Assembly: GCA_033182465.1 (NCBI GenBank)
Contig: CP137321.1
Coordinates: forward strand, 2,666,001 to 2,730,000
Length of the DNA stretch: 64,000 bases
Reading direction: 5' to 3'
DNA from: Sanghuangporus weigelae
Lineage: Eukaryota; Basidiomycota; Agaricomycetes; Hymenochaetales; Hymenochaetaceae
Below, piece by piece: positions 44,830-62,300 of this stretch. The notes beneath the pieces were generated by a model. That model made no database searches. It had not been told where the DNA came from and saw only the letters and a program-made list of their open reading frames with translations. Numbering within the stretch: position 1 is the stretch's first letter; every line of letters begins with the position of its first letter. Position numbers and translations under genes: made by a program.

Positions 44830-47800
44830 TCAAATAATAGCCTGCTCCACAAAGAAAGTGCGAGCAGCAGAAAGGAGAACGATCTGTTGATCGAGCCAGA
44901 GACTCTCAACTTCTTCTTTGGCATGCGATCTGGCATCATGATCTACCGACTTGACCGTAACGCGGAATGCAGCCGATATAGGTCTGTGGTCCGAAACGTT
45001 TGCCTCGTACCGCCGGTAATGCAAGTTCTGAACTCGTTCGGAATTGCGTGTCCTATATAAGATACGATCGCACCAAGCGGGTACGCGACCTTTCTCGGAC
45101 GTGTCGTACTCGGAAGAGCGACGATCGTACTTATACGTCGGCGGGAAAGTGATCGGGGCCTCGATGAAGATGTGCAAGCGGAAGCTGCGATTGTGGCGCA
45201 TCTCCTTGAGGAGCTGGTCGTGCTGCAGAAGGAACTCGATCTGACCAGACTGTACAGCGGCAATCGTTGCATCCCGCCGTTGGTCAATGCGATAGTTCAA
45301 GTCACCATTGAGCTGATGACCGAAATCAGTCACTTCACATCATATCATGTTGCCTGCAGGAACTGCACCTACAAATACAAATTCATGGTCAAGGACCATG
45401 GTACCATCGCCTCCTCCAGCATATGCGACATAATCAAGATCAGAGAGGGAAGGAGGGAACACTTCCTTTTCGTCCAGTATTGCCACAATATCAGAATTCC
45501 GTGCACGAACGTGATTCTGCCCCGCGGCCAGATGGCAATTAATGAAGCAGACAGACGAGTCATCAACTGCAAAGCGGGCAACAATACCACCCTGATGAGA
45601 TCGTAGTCAGTGAATTATTATCGCTCTCCCGACGCATTGCTGACCTTGTTACCATACATACCGCCGATACCGCGCTTTACAGTGGTAATGGCAACGTCTT
45701 TCAACCCTTTCCGTTCTGACGATTTGATAAAGATACACGAGAAGAGTCCTACAAGATTCTCCGCATGGATAACGGTGTACGGGCAATCTGGAGGCATGGC
45801 GAGTCGCACAGCCAAGGCTAAACGGTCATGCCACATCTTGTAAGAGCGAGACACCTTCTCTGAGATGGACCCATCCGGTGCTTTCTTCTTTCCTCCCAGT
45901 AAGACCGTCTTTGCCGCCATCTTGCGACTCTCTAAGTCTATCAGCTCTTGGAACCCGAAGACAATGATGTCAGGCGACTCTACGGAGTTGAGCACGTCGT
46001 CAAAGAAATTTGTATTTTCCGCACAACCTGTCAATGTATCCGGTTTTGCAGCGTCCACATTCCAGGAAACAATTAGAACCGTCAGGGGTCTGAAAGTCGA
46101 GAAAGATGATTCGCGTTTCGAAAACTCGTTATCTGGCATTTGAGGTTAATTACCATAAGGAATCTCGCATAGCGAGCATAACATACCAATCCAATTCACT
46201 GCTAATAAGCCATCCCAAAATCTTGCTATCTCATCCCGTCCGACACTGATCACGGAAAGTTGTCCGTATTTCTCAATACTAAACGGGTCGATTAACAGAC
46301 GGTGCACAGGCAATTCGGAATGAGCCATCCAACTATTCGTAATCACCCAAGGCTTCCATTGGACATCGTAGGCATTTATCATACCCTTCCGGCCTCCAGC
46401 CCACAGACGATCGCCGACACCCTCGAGGCAGAGCACATCCGACGCCGATATCTTGACAACTTCAGTACAAGAAGGCATACCATCTTCGGACTCTAAATTC
46501 CAGATGGTAATGAAGCCACCTTCGTGTCCAAGAAAAACTTTACCAGGTTGAGACTGAAGAACGGTACCCGATGTAACAGCACCGACAGACTCGATCGGAG
46601 GTAAGGACTTGCCGCCAAGTGCATGAGAGAATATAGAGTAGACACGTACGGCAGGTCCTCGTGCCGACGTGCCATTTATCTGAGCGGAGCTATTTGAGCC
46701 GGGTCCACCAGACGTCCACAACAGACCTCCCAGTATCTTCGCAAAGCCTTGCTTCTCAGTGATGCGCACAACGCGCGGGGATGAATTGGTGAGCATCACA
46801 GCGCAACCGCCTATGTCCGGGTCAGGAGTGAACACAAGCACTTTGCCGTTCTCGTCTAGTGAGACCATATGAAGCCCATGTCGAAAGATGTGTGTAACAG
46901 CAGCACTGTGAGCCGCATAGCGAACCGTCGTTACGGACCCAGTGGGAACGTCAAGCTCCCAGATAGATCCGTCCTTTGTACCGATCCACAAGAATCGCCC
47001 GCGGTCGGCATCGTTATCCGCAGACCTAAACTCTAAACTTGTCACTCGAGGATCCTTTCCCCGCCAATCGAAACCAGCGTCCTTGAGATCAATGTTGTAT
47101 ATATACGTATCAGACGAGCGGCTCAAGTCGTACACTTTTATATGATGATGAGCAGTGATAACGTATGCTCCTGCAACCGCGATGACGCCCGTGTGCGCAG
47201 TGACGGGGATCCGTGCTCGTGCGAGTTCATGGCGACCAGGAAGTGGCGGACGCCGAGAGGAGTGGCTGGCATCAGGAAGAGCGTCTGCCGCTCTCGAGCC
47301 CTTCGTCTCGTCCTCTTCAGCACTCTCTGATTCCGAACCCTCGTTGGATGGCGGACGCCGCGGTGGAGGGAGTTTGTCTCCTAAGCCAATTGTTCGAATT
47401 GGTGGAGGTGCGAACTGCGTCTTACGATCTAATGCAGGAGGAGCTGATCGATAGCCATCTTGTGCTTCTGCTTCCTGCATAGTGTTCATGCGGAGAGGCG
47501 GTCGCCCGTGTACAGGCAGATCTCTAACAGAATTTGGAGGGCTCCTACGAACGGGCAACGGAGGAGGAACTTGCAGGGTGGGTGTACCCGAACTAGTGCT
47601 TGAAGAGTCTTGAGAGTCTGGATTTGAAGACCCTGAAGTCTCAATAGCATGTAATGGAAGCGAAGCGTGACGTGGGGGAGGAGGACGGATACTGGAATGC
47701 TTTGATGGTGAAGGTGGGGGTGGAGGAGGCCTCTGTATGATCTCAGGACTAGTATGGGACGAAGAGCTCGTTTCAACGGAGGTAGTTCTGCTAGATCGGT

Positions 47801-48624
47801 CTGAGCTATCGGACTCAAATGGATTCGAAGGAGATCTGGACAGGAGGGGAGCAGCCGAAGGCTGGCTCTCGTCAACATCGTCAAAACAAATAAGAGGGCC
47901 ATTACTAGGCAGAGCGGAAACCGAGTGTCGATGATTATTTTGAGAGAATTCAAGAGACTCGAGGGATTGGGAGGGAGATATAGCTAAAGAATGGGACGCA
48001 GCTCGTGTGCCCGGTACTTGGATCGGGCGTGATGATGGAGAAGAGGACCCTGCAACACCGCTGAATGCCAAGTTAGCCTAGATAAGTGTACAAAATAGAA
48101 TGACCTCACTTCATGGCAAATATGCTGCGAAGAGAGGCGATTCCGCCAGGAGGTAAGCCGCTGGCTTTCGTCGTCTCTTCATTTTGAACTGGCGTTGGAG
48201 GAGGAGGCGGCTTGCGGTTAATCAACGATGTTTTATCAAAAGCGGCAACAGAACTATTTGGTGAAGGAATGCGTTTGAAGACCGGTGAGCCAGTGCGTTT
48301 CGGAGATCGCGGAGGAGGAGGAGGAGGCGGTGGTCGTCTGCCGACCTTCAAGTCGGACGAAGAACTTGAGGTACGAATGTGGTGCGCAGGTGCAGGAGTC
48401 GCATTGCTGCCCTGGTCGACTTCAACGTTCGACAAAGCGCGTTGGCGTGTTGCGATTGGAGATAAAAGCTCAGTTTCGAGATTCCGTGGCAGCGAAGTGG
48501 TCGACGAGGAGGGTTTTGTCGGCATTGCCGACGCTGGTAAATTCTCGTGTGCAAGCTTCTCAAACTTGCTGCGAAGAGCACTGACAGCGAGCGGAGAAGA
48601 TCCCTCTTGATTTTCCGACGACAT
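44830..48624 (-). CDS. WD40-repeat inositol-polyphosphate 5-phosphatase
   Basis: Cytosolic phosphatidylinositol/inositol-phosphate 5-phosphatase, about 1,180 residues in six or so exons. The N-terminal third (from MSSENQEGSSPLAVSALRS) is disordered and contains polyproline segments such as RRPPPPPPPPRSPKR, possible SH3 or WW ligands. A seven-bladed WD40-like domain follows (PVTAHTGVIAVAGAYVITAHH to DEIARFWDGLLAVNWI). The catalytic exonuclease/endonuclease/phosphatase fold shows LIVSWNVDAAKPD, IIVFGFQELIDLES, NGDLNYRID, VPAWCDRIL and SDHRPISAAF, with the metal and phosphate ligands in place. Exon joins used: GTGAGGTC...TTCAG (49 bp, about 48108-48060) and GTAGGTGC...CATCAG (about 45383-45320). 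The combination WD40 + 5-phosphatase resembles plant FRA3-type enzymes. A SacI domain is absent, so it is not a synaptojanin. Confidence 0.88.
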
Positions 48625-48885
48625 CGTGCGAGATCATAAGGTCGTCGTCGTCGTCAACAGCGACAAAGACGGCGGCCACGAGGACTAGTACTGAGACGGC
48701 GACAAGCGGTTAATAATTATGGGGGCCATGTCGGTGGCGCGTCGCTTGCTTATTCGCAATATTTATATAAAAGATTGGATAATCAGTACTTCTATACTTG
48801 GAAACGTGACTCAACGCGTCTTTCACAGCGTGACATTCTCTAGTCCCGTGTCACGCCTTTGAGCGCGTCTTATTCTCTATCCACC
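48625..48885. promoter_or_regulatory. Divergent promoter 5-phosphatase / SMC3 with TATA and MCB-like site
   Basis: These 261 bp separate two start codons. TATATAAAAG lies at 48764-48773 and an ACGCGT box at 48814-48819, 67-72 bp before the SMC3 ATG. ACGCGT is the MCB element bound by MBF in yeasts, where cohesin genes peak at G1/S. Regulation here is inferred from the motif only. Confidence 0.5.
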
Positions 48886-53197
<4,312 letters not shown>

Positions 53198-53757
53198 TAG
53201 ATTTTGTTCTCTTCTGTACTGTAGTGTGCTTTTCTGCTCTGTTTATCATTATCGTCGTGTATTTCGAGTTGTAATCTCTAGCGGGACAAAAGTTAAGCTT
53301 TTAATCATGTGATCAATTCCTTCCCTTTTTGTCATGTGGGAATGGAGAAAATTTTCTGGTTTCTGGAGGCTTGTCCTGCTCCTCTCCTCAACCGGACCAG
53401 ACTATTCACTTCGGCAGAACCTCAGAACCCCCTGCTTCTCGTGCCTTCTCGTGCTCGCCGGGATTCAATGCACGAACGACATCCATTAGGGTGCGAGCAT
53501 GATATTCCAGGACGCTGAATGGTCATGTGGTGAAGACCGAATATAAGCGAAAAGATATCTGATATATCATCGGATTTCATCAATTTGATGCTGCTACCGT
53601 AAGTATTATATTATAAAACCACCATATTTAAACACTCGCTCTATCGCCCCTTGGCGTTCATTCATTCTTCCATCACTGCACTTTGTCTTCTTCCTCCAGC
53701 ACTCCGAGTCGTGTCGTAACCGTACTCGGCGGAAGAAAGTCCAAGACCAAGACCAAG
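53198..53757. other. Intergenic region SMC3 / MFS transporter
   Basis: 560 bp with the SMC3 3' UTR and the MFS promoter. TTATATTATAAAAC at about 53608 may serve as a TATA element for the MFS gene. Nothing else. Confidence 0.45.
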
Positions 53758-55999
53758 ATGAAGTCGGAAGAGTTTACGAAGGAGGCGTCCCCACCTCGCT
53801 CGTTGGTGGAGGAGTCTGAAGGTCACGAGAACGGGCTTCTCGAGTTCGATCGCACAGAAGAACGACGAATTGTACGAAAGCTGGATTTCTGCCTGATTCC
53901 GCTCATGACCATGTTCTATCTCCTGTCATTTCTCGTGCGTAGCCAGCCTCTTCTCGAACCAAGCAGCAGTAGCCGAAACTAACTTTCTACTCTCTACTAG
54001 GATCGTGCAAACATTGGTGAATTAGCTTCTATCTACTCTTGGGGAACCTGCGTCTGACTCTCGCTGGCAGGGAACGCTCGCGTGGCCGGGCTACAAAGTG
54101 ATCTGGGACTCACGGACCACCAGTATCAAGTCTGCGTAACCGTGCTCTACGTGTGCGGTGCTCCGTCCATCATTTTCACGCGAATATATCAACTGACTTC
54201 TCGTCCAATCTCAAACACGACCAATATCTCTGCTTTTATAGTCCGTACATCGCCGCGGAGCTCCCTTCCAATTTGCTCCTCCGCAAGATCGGGCCCAGGA
54301 TCGTGATGCCCACGATTCTCACGCTTTGGGGCATGATTTGCGCGCTGCAAGGCATGTAAAGCTCCGTCTTGAGCGCGCTTTTAACTAACTATGCTGGCGG
54401 ACAGGTACTGTTAGCTCTTACGCCGGCTTGGTCACAGTACGCGCATTCCTCGGCCTCGTCGAAGGGCCGATGTTTCCTGGTATCGTGCTCTATCTGTCCG
54501 GATTCTACACGCGCAAAGAGCTATCTCTCCGGTAAGTCGCTATTTTTGGCATCGATAAGATTACATATATTTAGTTTGAAATGTAAGAATTGCGATGTTC
54601 TTCTCAGCCGCATCGCTCTCCGGAGCCTTTTCGGGCTTGCTTGCAGCCGCGATCGAACATATGGACGGCATAAATAGCCGACCAGGATGGGCGTGGATCT
54701 TCATTCTGGCAAGTGACCCGTTAACAAACAGACAAACTCAGTTATGCATAGTCTGAGAATGTGAATCTCAGGAAGGGATATTTTCCTTGATTGTCGGCTT
54801 AATATCGTTCTTCATCACACCATCCACGCCCCAAGACGTCCGATGGTTGACGCAGAGGGAGAAAGAGTACGCTAAGTAGCAATTCATATTGAGACGAACA
54901 TGACTCGAAGTTATCATTCAGCATAGTCGTCAAGCGTCTATGCCTCGACAGACCAACAACCTCGCCGCTCGACACATTCTCTTTCGTCCAAGTCTGGCGT
55001 TCGATGTCGTCGCCCCACGTTATACTCAACTTTATCGCGCTCTTCCTGAATGGGACGACGCTTTACGGTAAGCAACTTTCAATCCGGATCTCCAGAACAA
55101 AAGTCTGATGAAAAGGGAGCAGGCCTCGCGCTATTCTTGCCTTCCATCGTGAACCAGCTCGGATACAGCCAGACGCATACCCAGCTGATCAGCGTGGGGC
55201 CTTTCGCAGCCGGGTTTGCCGGTGAGCCCTTCTTCAAGTGCATTTGATTTGTATTTGACACTTCACATAATTCAGTGACGCTGGCAACTTCGTACCTATC
55301 CGACCACTTCGAGAAGCGCGCGACGTTCGCTGTGGTAAATTCGATCATCGCCATGACGGGATTTATAGTATTCTTCCGTACGTCTCCGTCTCCGTCTCTC
55401 GAGGTTTTTTGTGCGTTCTCGCAGGGTGCTTGACGCTATCTGAACTATAGGCTCGACGTCCAAATCCATGTCCTACGGCTCCTTGTTCCTCTCCGTGTCG
55501 GGTACCTACGCGCTACCGCCGATTCTCTCGGCATGGATGGCGAACAACTCGGAGCCGCATTATCGGAGGGCGACGAGCGTCGCTCTGGGATTCGTCGCGA
55601 CCAACTCGGTTCGTCGCCTCTGTTCATCTTGACGCACTTGCATTAAATATATTAACGTTGATCCTGTACAGGGAGGAATACTGAGTACGTGGATGTTCCC
55701 GTCCAACGAGGCTCCACGCTTCAGGCGGGCAACGATCTTAGACATCAGCTTGTACGTGCCGTTCACCCCTCCAATTTCGGATCTAACACTCTCGACACAG
55801 CTCGGTCGGCATACTCGTCTTCTCGATGCTCAACATCCTCTACCTCACCCACGCAACGCGCCAAAAGCAGCTCAGGCGCGCGGAGCTGCTCGCGCCGTAC
55901 GTCCAGGCCGAGGATCCCCCCAACGCGCCCTTGGACGGCGGGGATAGAGCGTGGGCCGAGCTGGGCGATAGACATCCGGATTTCCGATATGCGTTATGA
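53758..55999 (+). CDS. MFS transporter, allantoate-permease (DAL5-like) family
   Basis: Plasma-membrane anion:cation symporter-type transporter for small acids or vitamins by family analogy. About eleven exons, about 480-500 residues. After MKSEEFTKEASPP and an acidic stretch, helix 1 reads LIPLMTMFYLLSFLDRANIGNAR, the family hallmark. Others follow: VCVTVLYVPYIAAELPSNLLL, KIGPRIVMPTILTLWGMICALQG, TVRAFLGLVEGPMFPGIVLYL, SFFITPSTPQD, LALFLPSIVNQLGYS and VGILVFSMLNILYLTHATRQ. The C-terminus ends GGDRAWAELGDRHPDFRYAL. The ATG at 53758 was chosen; an upstream in-frame TTG is not a normal start. A broken partial relative lies at 43700-44354. Substrate unknown. Confidence 0.88.
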
Positions 56000-56647
56000 C
56001 CGGGACTGCTTATCTGTGTAAAAGTATGTCGACATCCATTGTTTTGTAACTGTGTTGTCCTATGCTGCTAGTATACGTACGGAAGTTTAATGCTACTAGT
56101 ACTGTTGAGATGCTATTAATGTTAAAGTCCACTAGCATCCTGTTCGCTTCACAAGATTTCACAGATCCAAACAAAGATAAACAAGATGATGTCGATGGTA
56201 CGGATACAAGCCGTTTCTTGAGAGTAATTCGTTATTTACTGCCTTCCTGGGTTTCAGTGGTCCGTTCTATAGCAGAAATATACATACATATAATTTTATT
56301 GCCGGCCCGAGAGAGGTATCCGCATCTTGCCCTGGCCTGTAACCACAACGTGAGTATAACGCACTACGCTACATCTCATCTGGAGCGAGCTGAGAAACTG
56401 TGTACGCTGTGTTGCCTGAAGAGGAGATGCTAACCGACTGAGCAACTTCTTTCCTTCTATTCGTCCCGTCTCCTTGTTCTATCTGTGAGCTATGTGACGA
56501 TGCCGCTCTTCGCTCCATGTGCTCAGCGTAGATAGAGTAATCCGGCCATATGTCTGATACACTGAGAAGTGTCCTACCGTTTATAATCCACGAACTTTTA
56601 TGTCGGCAGTCGATTCAGCTGCTCCTTGACCTCGGCCCGTCACCGTC
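56000..56647. other. Intergenic region MFS / carboxypeptidase
   Basis: 648 bp, no supported gene. It holds the 3' UTR of the MFS gene and the carboxypeptidase promoter. Confidence 0.45.
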
Positions 56648-59076
56648 ATGTCTCCTCGTCCACTCTCTGTCCTCCTCTGTCTTTGCCTGTGTATTCTAGC
56701 CGAGCTGTCCCTCGCTCGACAGATCACGAAACAGCAAGTGCGCGAAAGACAGCTCGAAGCGATCAAGCGTCTCTCATCCGCATCGAGTTCTTCGCGCGGG
56801 GGTGCGAGCGGGGTGAAGAATGTCACGTTCAGCGATCCACGAGCGTCCGGTACGTGCATAATTTATATCTGACTGCGAGGCGAATGACCCGGGAGCAGAG
56901 TTCTTCGTTGACGGAGCGGCGATCCCTGAGGTGGACTTTGACATCGGGCCGAGCTGGGCGGGCCTGCTTCCCATCAGTGGAAATGCAAACGAGACGCGCA
57001 AGGTAAAATCACATCACAGCGCTCTGTTCCTCTTATTATTATGAAAAAAAAAGAAAGAAAGAAATCCTAGTCTCGAGTCGAGATACTCCTGGTCGATAAA
57101 TGACACTCGTCGTTTCGTCCGTTCATCGCATTGTCTTTATCGGGTGGGACTTGCGAATGCATATATCCACAGCATCAGGAATGAAACTACTCATTATTAT
57201 TCCTCGCACCAAACTCGTCACCCGTACTGATTTGATCTTTCATTCAGCTGTTCTTTTGGTTCTTCCCTCCGGGTCCACAGGGAAGCTCGGACGACCTGAT
57301 ATTCTGGTAAGGACAACTCAACCTATCTACAATCGTCTCTGACGAAAAAAATTAAGGACGAACGGCGGACCGGGATGCTCGTCCCTAGAAGGTCTCCTGC
57401 AGGAGAACGGGGTAAGCAAGCACCTTCACTCCAGTCCATCTCGTGCAAATTTCAATTTTTTTTTTTATATCTTGAAAGCCACTCACCTGGTCGTGGGGCC
57501 AAGCCGAAGCGACGGTGAACGAGCACAGCTGGACGAACCTCTCGAACATCCTCTTCGTCGAGCAGCCCGTCGGTACGGGCTTCTCGCAGGGGACGCCGAA
57601 TATCCGGGTGCGTGGACGCTTGGGCGCCTCTGCAACATGCTAATAAAAAGGATAGGACGAAGATGACCTGGCGGCGCAGCTCGTTGGCTTCTTCCAGCAG
57701 TTCCTGGACGTGTTTTCGGAGCTGAAGGGGAAGAACTTCTATCTGACTGGAGAAAGCGTGCGTCTGCCTACCTTCTATCTTGCATCTGCTAATGATCTCG
57801 GTAGTACGCCGGGATGTACGTGCCGTGTTAGTATTTCCTGTCTTTGAATGAAATAAGAATCTGAGTTAATTTTCAAATAGACATCGCCAACTTCATATTC
57901 AACAATCCAGACATGCTCGACCTGGACCTAAAAGGGTTCTGGATTAGCGACCGTACGCCTCCGTCCTTCGTATAGGTTCGCTCACTCACTTCCTTGCAGC
58001 ATCAATCTCGTTCGACGTCGTGCAAGAACAAATCCCCGCAGTGAATTTTGTCCAGAAATACGCAAACGTCTTCGCCTTCAAGTGCGCTGTATCCTCTCAT
58101 CATACACAATTCTTATTTGACCCGTCAACCCACAGCCAAAGCTTCATGGCGCACCTCGAATCGCAAGCGGCTTCGTGCGGATTCGCGAACTACTTCAGCG
58201 AGTTCGTGACGTTCCCGCCAAGGGGTGCGTTGCCGCTACCGGGCGGCTCTTCACGGACGGCGAGGGGGTGTGATCTGTGGGACGAGATATTCGACGCCGC
58301 GCTGGCGATCAACCCCGCGTTCGACATCTATCGGATTTTTGATACGGTTAGCGTTTCTTCTCGTAAAAACCGCTCAAATAAATAACCGACGAACGCGCGC
58401 CTAGTTCCCCATCCTGTGGGACGTCCTCGGCTTCCCGGGGTCGTTCCCGCAAGTGCAGGTCGCGCCGATCTACTTCGACAGGGAGGACGTCAAGCGCGCG
58501 ATCCACGCGCCCTTGGACGTCACCTGGGCGGAGTGCAGCGACGTGAACGTGTTCCCGCGCGGCGACGCGAGCGCGCCGCCTGCGACGAACGGCGTGCTGG
58601 CGAGCGTGATCGAGAGGAGCGAGAGGGCCGTGATCGTCCATGGACTGGCGGATTTCATCCTCATTGCGGAGGGGACGAGGATCGCGATCCAGAAGTGAGT
58701 GATCAAGCGTTACGAGAGCGAAGCCGTCTGACCGTAGTATTATGCGTATAGCATGACGTGTAAGTCGTTCCCCTCACGTAAAATCAAACTGCCCCGACCA
58801 AAAATCGAACTTAGGGAACGGCCTACAAGGGTTCCAGACGCCCATCGCGAAGGACAGCTTCATCGTGGACGGGATGGGCGGCGTCTCGCTGGGGAACGTG
58901 CACAGCGAGCGCGGGCTGACGTACTACGAAGTCGCGCTGAGCGGGCACATGGTCCCGCAGTTCTCTCCCGTGGTGCGTGCAACTAGCTCTGCCCTTTATG
59001 ACCGACTTTCGGACTTGTGTGATAGGCTGCGTTCCAGATTATGGAGTTCCTGATGGGCTTCAGGGATACTCCGTGA
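56648..59076 (+). CDS. Secreted serine carboxypeptidase (peptidase family S10)
   Basis: Secreted or vacuolar acid carboxypeptidase, about 500 residues in about eleven exons. The signal peptide (MSPRPLSVLLCLCLCILAELSLA) is followed by a charged segment, then the S10 core: FFWFFPPGPQGSSDDLIFW, TNGGPGCSSLEGLLQENGP (oxyanion region), NILFVEQPVGTGFSQG, the nucleophile motif GESYAGMYVPYI, the acid in VIVHGLADFILI, and the His in LSGHMVPQFSP. The last exon ends IMEFLMGFRDTP (stop 59074-59076). All three catalytic residues are visible. There is no C-terminal membrane helix, so it is not Kex1-like. The role is probably extracellular peptide degradation. Base composition rises in GC from about 58200 onward. 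Confidence 0.92.
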
Positions 59077-59380
59077 AGCTCAAGCCAATGATCTCCCACT
59101 CGCACGGGTGCGTATGTAGTGTCGAATATAGTCGTGTAGAATGAAGGAAATAATTATACGATACGAAGCGTCGGAAATGGACTCAGTTCATAAAATAATT
59201 CGATTATGTGTTCATGTCCGTAAGACGTCGCCTCGTGTTCTCCGCCAGGCAGCCGGTGCCGGTGCTGAGCCTCATGGGTGTTACCAAAACCACCCACGCC
59301 TGAGCCTTGTGTTCCGCCTTTTTATTATATCAACAACAACGGCGACTCGTACTCGCTTCCTGCGTTGAACGACGAGTGCG
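59077..59380. promoter_or_regulatory. Upstream region of the Gln-rich protein gene
   Basis: 304 bp between carboxypeptidase stop and next ATG; a TATTATATCAACAAC stretch at about 59322 is the only A/T-rich core-promoter-like segment. Confidence 0.35.
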
Positions 59381-62300
59381 ATGGCGAGCCAGTGTCTCTC
59401 GCCGCAATTGCGTACTAGGAAACCTCTTCTTCAACAACAGCAGCAACAGCAGCCGTCGACATCGTCAGGTATACTCGGAGCATTTTCTTTCTCACAACTT
59501 TGTTATACATCCAATTCAATTCCTGGTACTTACTCTGCTCCCTTATCTCCCACATCTACAGCCCCCGCACAATCAGCAGCAGCAGCGGCCGTGCGCAGGG
59601 ACCGAGAGCGCGAGAGCTCGCCTTCGCCGTCTTTACGAGAGCAACAGCAGCAGCAGCAGCAAGCGCAGGCACAGCAGCGCCAGCGATACGCGCGCACGCA
59701 GTCCATGCCCATCGTCGCTACGCAGACGCAGGCGCAGGACTTTGAGTTCGAGTTCGACCTGCGCGACGACCCGCTCTCGTCTTCCTCCTCGACGTCCGGA
59801 CAGGGACAGGGACAGGGACAGGGACAGCAGGGCCAACAAGCGCCCGCGACGCCGTACGCTCAACAGCGACCCGTCCCGATCGCGCGCGCAAGCCAGCCGG
59901 CGTACATCCAGGGCCGTCCTCCGGTGGGCATAGGGGTCGGTGCGGTCGGCGCCGCCGCCGGCGTAGCGGAGAAATGGCAGATGACAGACGACCTCCAGGC
60001 CGATATCGATCGTGCCGATCTCCTCCACCAACAACAACAGCAACAACAACAGCAGCAGCAGCAGCAGCACGCAGCACAAAGGCAGCAGCAGTCGCATTCG
60101 CCCGTCGGGCTCGGCGGGGTGGCCTTGATCACGATCCCGCCGCCGGGTGCGAACCCCGCGCCCGGCACCGCGGGCGTCGCGTATGCGGGCGGGGCGGCGA
60201 GCGCGGGCGCTGCGTTCGTCGCCGGGCACGTCAAGTCCCTCTCCGGGTCCGGTTCCGGTTCCGGCGCGGGAGTGGGAGTCGGGGTCGGGGACGTGATGGA
60301 GGGATCCAGCCCCGGGGGCTCGTCAGCATCAGCATCAGCATCGGCGTCGGCAGCGTCCTCAGCGGCCCTCGCGCGCCGACGCACGATCGCAAACGAACAG
60401 TCCGCACACCGCGCGTCGCCGCTCTCGTACGCGCTGCGCAAGGGCGCGAACACCTCGCCTGGCTACCCGGGGATGACGACGACGACGTCGATGCCGTCCC
60501 CGCGCTCGCTCAAGAACCGCACGCCGGATAGGAGCCTGCCCGTGCAGGAGGAGCCGGACGAGCATGATCAACAGCAGCAGCACCAACAGCAGGCTCAGCA
60601 TGGGACGGGCTCGGGGCGCGTCACACCCGCCTCTGCTGCCTCCTCCGATCACAACTCTGCAAAAGACCTCGATCACGACGGCGAGGGCACCCTCGTCGAC
60701 CTGAGCAACGATGACGATGACGACGACGACGACGACGAGGAGGAGAGCGAGGAGCGGGGTGGTAAAGACGGGAATCGGGGCGCTGGCTCGAGTGCGGGGA
60801 CGCAAGAGTCGACTGAAGGCGAAGGCTCGCACACGCCGAGGTCGCCTACGAACGCGCTCTATCCGCAGAGTCACGGCGCGCATGCGCATGCTCATTTGCA
60901 CGGGCACACGCTCCGCAGCCAGAGGAGCATCCACGAAGTCCTACTGCCCGACAAACAATCGCATCTTAACGGGAACAAGCCCATTGCGCCCTCTTCCACC
61001 TCCGCTTCCAACGCCGCAAACTACAGAAACGGCTTCAACGCCCAAGACTTCCAACAAACACTCAAGAAGCTCCAACAATCCACCTCCCAATCCTCCTCCC
61101 CGTACCCGACGTACCCTCCATACGCCCCAACGTCCACCCACCCGCCCTCGATCCCCCCGCCGCCCTTCTCGCCCTTCTCCCGCGCCGAGTTCTCGCGCAA
61201 CGAGTCGCGCGGGTCGTACCCGAACTGGATGTTCGACTTCTACCACAACTACCCGGCCGAGGACGTGCTCACCGGTGTGAATGGCGTTAACGGGGGAGGA
61301 GGGGCGGGGGACGGGTACTATGAATATGACGAGGCGGCTGCGGCTGCGTCGGCGTACTTGCAGCAGTTCTTGCCTGCGAGTGGCGGCACGGGGACCGGGA
61401 CGGGTGTGAGTGCGAGTAGTGGGAGCAGTGCTGGGCATGTGTATCCGTATGGCCATGTACAGGGCCATGCGCATATGCGCCCCGACGCGCCTATCCCGCC
61501 TACGCCGCACAGTCAGACCTCGGCGCCTACGCCGTTCAGGAGACAGCATCAGCAGCATCAACAGCAGCAGGCGCAGCGACGCGGTTCGCAAGATTCGCGT
61601 GAGCGCTCCGGGTCGCGTGTGCGACAGGAGAACGGAGTAGCGAACGAAGACGCCGAAGGCGAAGAGGAAGAAGAAGAAGAGCAGGACGGCGGGAGAGACG
61701 TCGTGGACGACTCCATCGTGAACCGCGACGAGCAGGAGAACAGCAGACAGGCCAACGCCAACGCCGCTGCGGCTTCGCACGAGCGCTTCGTCCCCTCCTT
61801 CAGCCCCATCCCTCCAAGCGGGACGCCCTACCCGTACCCCTACCCGTTCTCCCATGTCCGGAGGGTAGGCGGGTACGTCTACCCGCGCGCGTCGCACCCT
61901 TCGCAAGTCCCGCCTCCTCCCCCCTCCGTGCCCATCCACCCGGGGCAGATCCCCAGCGCGATCCCGCGCGTCCCTTCCTCCATGTACGACTACAACACCA
62001 ACACCAACACCAACACCAACGGTAACGGTAACGGTGAGGGGAACGACGCCAACCTCGCACAGCTCCAGCTCGAAGAGCAGTTCCGCCTCCAAATGCAGAT
62101 GTACGCATACAACAACGCTCTGGGGGACAACGGCGGTGGGGGGGTGATGACGGACAGCACGCTCTCCCCCTCCAGCACGCCCTACCCGGGCATGAGCCCC
62201 GGCTACACGCCCTTCGGCGCCTACCTAAACCAGAGCCGGAGGTTCGCACGGGCGCGGGAGCGCGCGGCGGTGTTCAACGGCGGGTATGGGCTGCCGGGTC

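Noticed and set aside
53683-53757. Upstream extension of the MFS transporter to a TTG codon
   Set aside because: Non-ATG start; the first ATG at 53758 gives a normal cytosolic N-terminus.
56403-56450. tRNA-like D-arm on the minus strand (GCTCAGTCGGTTAGCATC)
   Set aside because: No T-arm GGTTCGA-type sequence or closing acceptor stem at the right distance; a full cloverleaf cannot be drawn.
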